A stretch of 40,644 nucleotides of DNA, taken from contig NZ_JARJLT010000407.1 of assembly GCF_029335315.1 (NCBI RefSeq), positions 1-40,644 on the forward strand, read 5' to 3'. Below the pieces are notes generated by a model. The model had not been told where the DNA came from and did no database searches. It was given only the letters and a program-made list of their open reading frames with translations. The translations under genes were made by a program, and so were the position numbers. The DNA comes from Pseudomonas citronellolis (GTDB taxonomy: Bacteria > Pseudomonadota > Gammaproteobacteria > Pseudomonadales > Pseudomonadaceae). Positions 7,402-14,572 of this stretch are shown piece by piece. Within the stretch, counting starts at the first letter, position 1. Each line of letters begins with the position of its first letter.

Positions 7402-9105
7402 TTAATCCTTGGTCACGCGGTTGACTTCCTCGAGGCTGGTAATGCCTTGCATGGCCTTGACCAGGCCCGAGGTGCGCAGGTCATTGAAGCCTTCCTTGCG
7501 GGCCTGCTCCGCGATCTGAATGGAGTTGCCTTCCTCCATGATAATCCGCTGCAGCGCGGGCGTGATTTTAACCACTTCATAAATACCCACGCGGCCCTTG
7601 TAGCCGTGCTTGCAATTTTCACACCCTACCGGCGCGTAGAGCTTGAAGGTGCCGATCCGCTCCTCGGGGAATCCTTCGTGAAGTAGGGCCTCCCGGGGAA
7701 TGTCGTGTTCCTTTTTGCAGTTCGGACAAAGTTTGCGCGCCAGGCGCTGGGCGATGATCAGGTTGGTGGAGGTGGCCAGGTTGAAGGACGCCACACCCAT
7801 GTTCAGCAGGCGGGTGAGAGTTTCCGCTGCGCTGTTGGTGTGCAGGGTGGACATCACCATGTGCCCGGTCTGCGCTGCCTTGATGGCGATTTCGGCGGTT
7901 TCCAGGTCTCGGATCTCACCGACCATGATCACGTCCGGGTCCTGGCGCAGGAAGGCGCGCAGCGCCTGGGCGAAATCCATTCCCTGCTTGGGATTGACGT
8001 TGACCTGGTTGATGCCTTCGAGGTTGATTTCCACTGGGTCTTCCGCAGTGGAAATGTTGATGTCCGGGGTGTTGAGAATGTTCAGGCCGGTATATAGCGA
8101 TACAGTCTTGCCCGAGCCGGTCGGGCCGGTTACCAGGATCATGCCTTGAGGTTGCTTCAAGGCCTCGAGGTAAAGCTGCTTCTGCGCATCCTCATAGCCC
8201 AGGGCATCGATGCCCATTTGCGCGCTGGCGGAGTCGAGGATCCGCATCACGATCTTCTCGCCCCACAGCGTAGGCAGGGTGTTGACGCGGAAATCGATGG
8301 ACTTGGTCTTGGATACCCGCATCTTGATGCGGCCGTCCTGGGGTTTGCGGCGTTCGGAAATATCCAGGCCGGCCATTACCTTCAGGCGCGCGGAAATGCG
8401 GCTGGCCAGCTGGATCGGCGGCTTGGCCACTTCATGCAGCATGCCGTCGGTACGGAAGCGAACCCGGTAGATCTTTTCGTACGGTTCGAAGTGCAGGTCG
8501 GATGAGCCGCCCTTGATGGCGTCCAGCAGCATCTTGTTGACGAAGCGCACCACCGGGGCGTCATCGGCGTCGCCACCGATGGCCTCTTCCTTGCGCTCGG
8601 CGTCACCGCTCTCGATATCCAGGCCTTCGAGGTCGACATCACCAAGGTCGTCCAGGCCGCCGGTGGCGCTCTCGAACAGCTTCTCGATGGCGTCGCCGAG
8701 CTTGTCGTCCTCGACCAGGATGGCCTCGGTAGTCAGCCCGGTACTGAACTGGACATCGGTGATGGCCTGATGGTTGGTCGGGTCGGAAAGGCCAACGAAC
8801 AGCTTGTTACCGCGTCGCCAGAGCGGAATGACTCGGTGCTGGCGCACCAGCTTTTCGCTGATCAGCTCCCTGGGCATGCTTTCCCGGTCTATCGCTCCCA
8901 GGTCAAAGAAGGCGATGCCGAACTGGTCGGCTGCCAACTCGGTCAGAGGTCGGCTTTTGACCAGCTTGTTCTGCACCAGGTAGGTCACCAGCGACAGCTT
9001 GTTGCGTTGCGCCTGCAACTGCGCCTGCTGGGCGCTCTTCTCGTCCAGCAGTTCGGCAATTACCAACTGGCGGGCAAGCCCGGAAAGCACGACTTGGTCA
9101 TTCAT
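7402..9105 (-). CDS. pilB: Type IV pilus assembly ATPase PilB
   Basis: Cytoplasmic hexameric GspE-family ATPase that powers pilus extension. The 567-residue protein has an N-terminal GspE-N domain (about residues 20-150). Its ATPase core has Walker A GPTGSGKT (Lys333), an Asp box, Walker B DPDVIMVGEIRD and a His box (TGHMVMSTLHTNSAAE). The tetracysteine zinc site characteristic of extension ATPases is present (CPNC and CENC). In P. aeruginosa, PilB activity is promoted by the c-di-GMP receptor FimX; no such gene is in this window. The ATG at 9103-9105 faces pilA across a 240-base regulatory gap. Confidence 0.97.
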   Translation of the reverse strand: MNDQVVLSGLARQLVIAELLDEKSAQQAQLQAQRNKLSLVTYLVQNKLVKSRPLTELAADQFGIAFFDLGAIDRESMPRELISEKLVRQHRVIPLWRRGNKLFVGLSDPTNHQAITDVQFSTGLTTEAILVEDDKLGDAIEKLFESATGGLDDLGDVDLEGLDIESGDAERKEEAIGGDADDAPVVRFVNKMLLDAIKGGSSDLHFEPYEKIYRVRFRTDGMLHEVAKPPIQLASRISARLKVMAGLDISERRKPQDGRIKMRVSKTKSIDFRVNTLPTLWGEKIVMRILDSASAQMGIDALGYEDAQKQLYLEALKQPQGMILVTGPTGSGKTVSLYTGLNILNTPDINISTAEDPVEINLEGINQVNVNPKQGMDFAQALRAFLRQDPDVIMVGEIRDLETAEIAIKAAQTGHMVMSTLHTNSAAETLTRLLNMGVASFNLATSTNLIIAQRLARKLCPNCKKEHDIPREALLHEGFPEERIGTFKLYAPVGCENCKHGYKGRVGIYEVVKITPALQRIIMEEGNSIQIAEQARKEGFNDLRTSGLVKAMQGITSLEEVNRVTKD

Positions 9106-9178
9106 GATGGCGATCGGAAGATGAGTGTTCGCGACTTATAACCTACCGCCGGGGAAGAGCCAAATAATGGGGTGGTCG

Positions 9179-9193
9179 GTGTCGAATTTTGTC
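9179..9193 (+). promoter_or_regulatory. Putative PilR binding site upstream of pilA
   Basis: GTGTC (9179-9183), six bases, then TGTC (9190-9193) matches the TGTC-N4-10-TGTC pattern described for PilR at the P. aeruginosa pilA promoter. It lies about 87 bases upstream of the sigma54 -24 element, a normal enhancer distance. A further TGTC lies near 9233-9236. Confidence 0.55.
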
Positions 9194-9279
9194 ACTTCCT
9201 GCCTGTTGTTGCTTACAGCTAAATCCTGCTGTCAGTCGTATGCAGTGGAATTGGCCTAGGATTTGGCTTGAGAAAATTC

Positions 9280-9295
9280 TGGCACGCTTTCTGCT
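9280..9295 (+). promoter_or_regulatory. Sigma54 (RpoN) promoter of pilA
   Basis: TGGCAC (9280-9285), five bases, then CTGCT gives the invariant GG-N10-GC spacing of sigma54 promoters (-24/-12). Transcription would start near 9306, about 40 bases before the pilA ATG. pilA is RpoN- and PilSR-dependent in P. aeruginosa. Confidence 0.8.
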
Positions 9296-9345
9296 CGGAT
9301 TCTGTCAGGTCAAAAGACCTCGTCCCTATTTATGGAGAATTGAGT

Positions 9346-9753
9346 ATGAAGGCTCAGAAGGGCTTCACCCTGATCGAACTGATGATCGTGGTTGCGATCA
9401 TCGGCATCCTGGCCGCCATTGCGCTGCCGGCTTACCAGGACTACACCGCCAAGGCCAAGGCTTCCAACGCCGTAGGTACGCTGGATGGTCAGAAAATGAA
9501 AGTTGCTTTGGCTTTCAGCGAGAATCAATCGCTGGGCTGCACCGATACTGACAACGTTGCTATCCCGAACTGCAACAACAACGGCGAACTGTCGTACACC
9601 TACGATGGCATCACCGCCACTCTCACCCCTAACACCACCGCAGTTCCGGGCCAGATTTCCTGGGCATGTGTCCTGAGTGGTTCCGGCGCCAAGGCAATCA
9701 AAGGCTGCACCGTCGGCGGTGGTGGCTCCTCGGGCGGTAGCACTGGCGGCTAA
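9346..9753 (+). CDS. pilA: Type IVa major pilin PilA
   Basis: Major subunit of the type IV pilus. The 135-residue precursor has the six-residue leader MKAQKG, cleaved by PilD before Phe, then the conserved hydrophobic helix with Glu5 of the mature protein ([20 protein letters not shown]). The globular part carries four cysteines: two at [13 protein letters not shown] and two at [16 protein letters not shown], the latter fitting the C-terminal disulfide loop. After the last Cys the protein ends in a low-complexity Gly/Ser tail ([14 protein letters not shown]), which I do not recall from P. aeruginosa pilins. The ATG at 9346 follows GGAG at 9334-9337; an upstream in-frame start at 9268 would precede the sigma54 promoter and is rejected. 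A terminator follows at 9777. Confidence 0.95.
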   Translation: MKAQKGFTLIELMIVVAIIGILAAIALPAYQDYTAKAKASNAVGTLDGQKMKVALAFSENQSLGCTDTDNVAIPNCNNNGELSYTYDGITATLTPNTTAVPGQISWACVLSGSGAKAIKGCTVGGGGSSGGSTGG

Positions 9754-9776
9754 TCGCTCTCGCACTTCTGTGCTAG

Positions 9777-9803
9777 GAAGGCGCCTTGATGGCGCCTTCT
9801 TCA
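9777..9803 (+). terminator. Rho-independent terminator of pilA
   Basis: GAAGGCGCC (9777-9785), loop TTGAT, then GGCGCCTTC (9791-9799) and TTCATTT. The 9-bp perfect stem lies 24 bases after the pilA stop. It separates abundant pilA mRNA from the accessory genes, which would then be expressed by read-through or from their own promoter. Confidence 0.8.
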
Positions 9804-9818
9804 TTTCGGGGCAGGGCT

Positions 9819-11006
9819 ATGCGCGACGCGTTGTTGCTGTTTTGTTCCTTTTTGCTGGCTCTGCTGCTGACCAAGGTCGCCATGTCCTGGGGGTGGGTGT
9901 CCGGTCGCTGGCCCGCCCGCTGCGTCCTGCTGATATGCCTTCTCCTGGTCGTGCCGGTATTTTTCCGCAGGGCGCGAGAGGAAAGTCGGACGCGTAGGGA
10001 GAGGGATTTCTCTCGTACCAAGGCCAAGACGGTTGGCGTGCTTTTCTGCAGTGTGGGCATGCTGATATACGCCGCCGTGATTTGCCGCATCGACACCGGC
10101 GTGGCAGACGAATTCGTCTTCGATTTCCTCCTCTTGTTCCCGCTGTTGCTGGCAATACTGCTGGCCTATCAATGGTGGGCTGACGGCTACGAGACGCCTG
10201 CGGATGGCGAATACCTGAAGTTCGGAGCCTTACTGCTGGGCAAGTCCGGTTGCCGCTGGCAGGAATGCAGCAAGTTCCTGTTGCCCTGGGCGGTGAAGAT
10301 TTTCTTCCTCCCAATCATGTACACCGGCTTCATGGAGAGCGTTGGATACCTTCTGACGCTCGAGGCTCAGGCGAACCCGGTCAGCATTCTGGCTGGAATG
10401 TTTGCCTTCGGCCTGGCGTTCGACCTGTTGATAGGCACTTTGGGCTATATGCTGGCCAGCCCGTTCCTCGGGACATCGGTAATTGGTGTCGACGATAGTT
10501 GGGATGGCTGGCTGGTCTGCATTATCTGCTATTCGCCATTGCTGATTCTGTATCGCATGGTCAGCCAGCAGGTGGACAATGTCATCTGGTCTCAGTGGCT
10601 TTCTCCGGACTCGTTGTTGTTCTGGGTGTGGGCATGCGTTATCGCGCTTACCTGGATCATGTACTGGGTTTCCAACGCTTGCTTCGGCCTGAGATTTTCC
10701 AACCTCTGCTGGCGCGGCTTGGTGGATGGCGGGCCTTACGCTCTGATGAAGCATCCCGCGTATTTCTTCAAGAATGTCTACTGGTGGTTCAATACGGTTC
10801 CCTTTATTGGCGTAGCCTTCGGGCTGGATATGCTGAGGAACTTTCTGGCACTGTCATTCGTTTCGCTCGTTTATTACCTGAGGGCGAAAACCGAGGAAAG
10901 GCATCTTTCTCGATATCCCGAATACGCGGAATACTGCGAGCGAATTGCTCGCGATGGATTGTTGGGGCGGTTGCGCAGGGTTGGGCTACGGTTTGTCTCG
11001 GCGTAG
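9819..11006 (+). CDS. Polytopic membrane protein with C-terminal ICMT-like methyltransferase domain
   Basis: A 395-residue protein with about nine or ten hydrophobic segments, for example ALLLFCSFLLALLLTKVAM, FVFDFLLLFPLLLAILLAY and LLFWVWACVIALTWIMYWV. The last 100 residues carry the signature of the isoprenylcysteine carboxyl methyltransferase/PEMT family: GGPYALMKHPAYF (His312-Pro313), then two hydrophobic helices, then AKTEERHLSRYPEYAEY with Glu359-Glu360. That architecture binds S-adenosylmethionine at the membrane surface. The N-terminal 270 residues match no family I recognise. An in-frame ATG at 9789 lies in the loop of the pilA terminator; the ATG at 9819 is chosen for GGGGCAGGG just upstream. 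GC is lower than in the flanking genes, and it overlaps the serine hydrolase gene. Substrate unknown; pilin or envelope modification is inference. Confidence 0.7.
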   Translation: MRDALLLFCSFLLALLLTKVAMSWGWVSGRWPARCVLLICLLLVVPVFFRRAREESRTRRERDFSRTKAKTVGVLFCSVGMLIYAAVICRIDTGVADEFVFDFLLLFPLLLAILLAYQWWADGYETPADGEYLKFGALLLGKSGCRWQECSKFLLPWAVKIFFLPIMYTGFMESVGYLLTLEAQANPVSILAGMFAFGLAFDLLIGTLGYMLASPFLGTSVIGVDDSWDGWLVCIICYSPLLILYRMVSQQVDNVIWSQWLSPDSLLFWVWACVIALTWIMYWVSNACFGLRFSNLCWRGLVDGGPYALMKHPAYFFKNVYWWFNTVPFIGVAFGLDMLRNFLALSFVSLVYYLRAKTEERHLSRYPEYAEYCERIARDGLLGRLRRVGLRFVSA

Positions 11007-12129
11007 ATTTTTGCTGGCCGTACTTCTGGCGTCCTGCTCATGGTTGTTGGTCTCGTCCCTTGACTGGCGAGATATCTATCTGTCGGACTATCTCCCTTAC
11101 CACCCCCTGCAATGCGCAGGCGCCCCTGGCGCTGCCGGTCTGGAATTGATCGAGAGGCTGCAAAGTCAGGGTTACCAAGGCTTTCAGGTTTCCTATTCCA
11201 CTGCAGGACTGGGATTTGATTGCGCGGTGGGATGGGGAAGACGGGAGTTTCCGCCGGAGCCGGTAAGCCTGCATAGCCGTTTCCGCTATGCCAGTGTCTC
11301 CAAGGTATTTACGGCCATGGTAGCTCGGGCGCTTGTCGCGGATGGCACTATTGCCGAAGACACCAAGCTCGTGGAAGCCTTGGGCTTGCATGGCAAGCTT
11401 CTGGATGCACGTGTAGGGCTGATAACCTTGGGTGATCTTCTGCGTCATCGTGCCGGGTTCGCCAGGTGGGAGCATGACCCTATGCTCGTTTCCGATCCCT
11501 GGTGTCCCCGCGCTCCGGATGGTCTGCAATATATGCGTCTCGATTACCCGCCCCACCAACAGTTTGCATATTCGAACCTTGGATATTGTTTGCTGGGTCG
11601 CGCGCTGGCGAAAGTGACGCATGAACCCGAGCGCGAGTTGATTGGCGGGTGGTTGCGGACTGTGCCAGGTGGAGCACGCTCGATTGATATGGTTCGGCGA
11701 GGCGGGTATCTGGAGGGAGAAGTCAGCTTGTATCCGGATGCGGCCGAGCGTATCGATCCACTCAGGGATGTCGATTACGCCTCCTTGGTATCAGTGGGGG
11801 GATGGCTGGGGAATGCTGCAGATCTGAGGGACGTCGGCAAGTTTATCTATCGTGATTATCTGAGTCGATTCATCACGGGGCAGTTGGGCCAGGGTGATTC
11901 GGATTGTGAGCCGAAGGTGCTCTATGGCTGTCATGGGAGGGTCTTTTACTTGTATCAGGGAAGTTCGGGGAATCGCATGTTCTTCCATGATGGAAGTTTG
12001 CCGGGAGTAACATCCTTTTTGGGGATATTCCAGGATGGATCTGTGCTGGTGTTTCTTGCGAATTCCCGAACGGTAAAGGAAAGACCAAATTGGGAAGTAA
12101 TTAAGGCGCTCTATAAGTTTGCCAACTAA
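10954..12129 (+). CDS. Serine hydrolase of beta-lactamase/penicillin-binding fold with Tat-like signal
   Basis: Family S12/class C beta-lactamase-type serine hydrolase of 391 residues. All three active-site motifs are present: S-x-x-K as Ser114-Val-Ser-Lys117, Y-x-N as Tyr206-Ser-Asn208, and His345-Asp-Gly347 in place of KTG. The last is common in esterases, peptidases and other non-resistance members of the fold. The N terminus has SRRRFL followed by LLAVLLASCSWLLV, matching the twin-arginine consensus S-R-R-x-F-L, so it is probably exported folded or membrane-anchored in the periplasm. The start is uncertain: ATG 10954 overlaps the previous gene by 53 bases, while TTG 10993 would place the Arg pair at residues 3-4. 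GC is low (about 40% near the 3' end). It could be an esterase, a D-amino peptidase or a transacylase. Confidence 0.75.
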   Translation: MDCWGGCAGLGYGLSRRRFLLAVLLASCSWLLVSSLDWRDIYLSDYLPYHPLQCAGAPGAAGLELIERLQSQGYQGFQVSYSTAGLGFDCAVGWGRREFPPEPVSLHSRFRYASVSKVFTAMVARALVADGTIAEDTKLVEALGLHGKLLDARVGLITLGDLLRHRAGFARWEHDPMLVSDPWCPRAPDGLQYMRLDYPPHQQFAYSNLGYCLLGRALAKVTHEPERELIGGWLRTVPGGARSIDMVRRGGYLEGEVSLYPDAAERIDPLRDVDYASLVSVGGWLGNAADLRDVGKFIYRDYLSRFITGQLGQGDSDCEPKVLYGCHGRVFYLYQGSSGNRMFFHDGSLPGVTSFLGIFQDGSVLVFLANSRTVKERPNWEVIKALYKFAN

Positions 12130-12140
12130 GGCGACCTCTG

Positions 12141-12170
12141 TTGCCTCTTTCGGGCGCTTGGTGCTATCGT
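12141..12170 (+). promoter_or_regulatory. Putative sigma70 promoter of tRNA-Thr
   Basis: TTGCCT (12141-12146), 18-base spacer and TATCGT (12165-12170) lie ten bases before the tRNA 5' end, followed by a GC-rich stretch (GCGGCCCGCC) resembling a stringent-type discriminator. Confidence 0.5.
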
Positions 12171-12180
12171 GCGGCCCGCC

Positions 12181-12256
12181 GCCGGTGTAGCTCAGTCGGT
12201 AGAGCAGCTCATTCGTAATGAGAAGGTCGGGGGTTCGATTCCTCTTACCGGCACCA
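12181..12256 (+). tRNA. tRNA-Thr (anticodon CGT)
   Basis: The 76-base cloverleaf begins GCCGGTG and its 3' acceptor strand is TACCGGC, with CCA encoded. The D arm is GCTC-AGTCGGTA-GAGC, the anticodon loop TTCGTAA gives anticodon CGT (reads ACG), and the T arm contains GGTTCGATTC. In P. aeruginosa a tRNA-Thr gene bounds the variable pilA locus, and here it closes the same interval. Confidence 0.95.
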
Positions 12257-12264
12257 GTTCTGGC

Positions 12265-12291
12265 AAAGGCCCCGCTTCGGCGGGGCCTTTT
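12265..12291 (+). terminator. Rho-independent terminator after tRNA-Thr
   Basis: AAAGGCCCCGC (12265-12275), loop TTCG (12276-12279) and GCGGGGCCTTT (12280-12290) form a perfect 11-bp stem with a stable tetraloop, ending in TTTT. Confidence 0.9.
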
Positions 12292-12389
12292 GCTTTGCGT
12301 TTGCGGCGTTCGCCGCTGTCGATTTGCCATCAGCCGCCGGACTATACTGCCGCTGCCCAGGGAGCTTTCCGTAGGAAAGGGAGCGGTTC

Positions 12390-13451
12390 GTGAAGCAGTC
12401 GAGTGAGTCCGCCAGGTTCAGCCGTTCCTTTGCGCGGCGTGTGCTGCTGCCGCGAGCCGTCGGGTTGGCCGTGGGGTTCTTCTGTGTCGCCGGGGTGCTC
12501 TGGGGCAAGGGGCATCCTCTATGGCTGTGGGCTTTGCTCGTCTGGTTCTGCTACCTGTGGCCGCTGATGGCCTACCAGATCACTTCCCGTTCGCGGCGGC
12601 CCAGGGAACTGGAGCGACGCTTCGTGCTGTTCGACTCGCTGATGGGCGGGTTCTGGATCGCCACCATTGAGTTCAACGTGCTGCCGTCGGTGATGATGTT
12701 GTCCATGCTGGCCATGAACAACACGGCGGCGGGCGGCGCGCGTTTCGTCGCCCAGGGCTTCGCGATGCAGCTGCTCGGAGTGCTGCTTTCCGCCGTGCTG
12801 CTGGGTTTCGGCTTCTCGCCCGAGACGTCCCAAACCGAGCTCTACGCCTGCATTCCCATGCTGGTCATCCACCCGATGACCATCGGCCTGGTGCTTTATC
12901 GCCTGGCCATCCAGCTGTCCCGCCACAAGAAGGCGCTGCGTGAGCTGAGTCGCACCGACAGCCTCACCCAACTGTTCAATCGCGGCTACTGGAAGGAGCG
13001 CTTGCAGCAGGCGTTCGAGCACTGCCAGCAGACGCACCAGGCTGCCTCGCTGGCGCTGATCGATGTCGATCACTTCAAGGTCACCAACGACCGCCACGGG
13101 CATGTGGTGGGCGACCTGGTGCTGCGCCGGCTCAGTGAGTTCATTCGCGACCATCTGCGCGCGGAGGACCTGGCCGGGCGTTATGGCGGCGACGAGTTCT
13201 GCGTGTTGCTGCCGGGGTTGCAGCCGGAGGCGGCGCGGGAGGTGCTGGGGCGCCTGTCCCGCGAGCTGGCGACGGAGGACTGGGGGCGGGAGCCGGCGCT
13301 GCGGGTCAGCCTGAGCATCGGCGTCGCCGGTTTCGATCCGACGCTGCCCGACGCCACCGAGTGGTTGCGCCGGGCCGATCAGGCCTTGTACGAGGCCAAG
13401 GGGCGGGGGCGCGACCGCATCGTCCTGGCGGCCGAGCTGGAACCCGCCTAG
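12390..13451 (+). CDS. MASE2-GGDEF diguanylate cyclase
   Basis: Makes cyclic di-GMP from two GTP at the inner membrane. The 353-residue protein has an N-terminal MASE2-like sensor region with about four or five membrane segments (residues 20-180, including RVLLPRAVGLAVGFFCVAGV), as in E. coli DgcC/AdrA. A C-terminal GGDEF domain (about 185-345) begins at RTDSLTQLFNRGYW. The active loop RYGGDEFCVLLP is intact, and the inhibitory I-site RAED lies exactly five residues before GGDEF, so product inhibition is expected. The start is GTG 12390 with AAAGGGAG upstream. It lies between tRNA-Thr and nadC, converging on nadC with only six bases between stop codons. Its closeness to the pilus genes may be functional, but this is not shown. 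Confidence 0.88.
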   Translation: MKQSSESARFSRSFARRVLLPRAVGLAVGFFCVAGVLWGKGHPLWLWALLVWFCYLWPLMAYQITSRSRRPRELERRFVLFDSLMGGFWIATIEFNVLPSVMMLSMLAMNNTAAGGARFVAQGFAMQLLGVLLSAVLLGFGFSPETSQTELYACIPMLVIHPMTIGLVLYRLAIQLSRHKKALRELSRTDSLTQLFNRGYWKERLQQAFEHCQQTHQAASLALIDVDHFKVTNDRHGHVVGDLVLRRLSEFIRDHLRAEDLAGRYGGDEFCVLLPGLQPEAAREVLGRLSRELATEDWGREPALRVSLSIGVAGFDPTLPDATEWLRRADQALYEAKGRGRDRIVLAAELEPA

Positions 13452-13457
13452 CTGGCC

Positions 13458-14405
<948 letters not shown>

Positions 14406-14441
14406 TTATGTGAATTTCATCAAGAATGCCTACTAATACTC

Positions 14442-14469
14442 TTGGTTGTAATGAGGGCTTCTCTATAAT
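14442..14469 (+). promoter_or_regulatory. Sigma70 promoter for the DUF1631 gene
   Basis: TTGGTT (14442-14447), 16 bases, then a perfect TATAAT (14464-14469) lie about 105 bases upstream of the DUF1631 start. It is the only AT-rich stretch in the 266-base gap between nadC and this gene. Confidence 0.6.
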
Positions 14470-14572
14470 GGGACAGAATCTTCCCATCTTTTGACGCCAA
14501 TCATCTGACGTTACGGACAACGCTCCCCCGATCGTTGCCACCTCGGGCCGGCCGAGTGGCAGGAGACTTGCG

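Noticed and set aside
6151-7686. A 511-codon plus-strand frame opposite pilC and the 3' part of pilB
   Set aside because: It spans the junction of two conserved minus-strand genes and has no domain of its own.
9786-9821. Earlier starts (TTG 9786, ATG 9789) for the ICMT-like gene
   Set aside because: Both lie in the loop of the pilA terminator hairpin without a ribosome binding site; ATG 9819 has GGGGCAGGG upstream.
10954-12129. The serine hydrolase as a resistance beta-lactamase (AmpC)
   Set aside because: It has HDG instead of KTG, a Tat-like anchor and no AmpR neighbour, so a non-resistance hydrolase is more likely. The nearby ampDE genes are unrelated to it.
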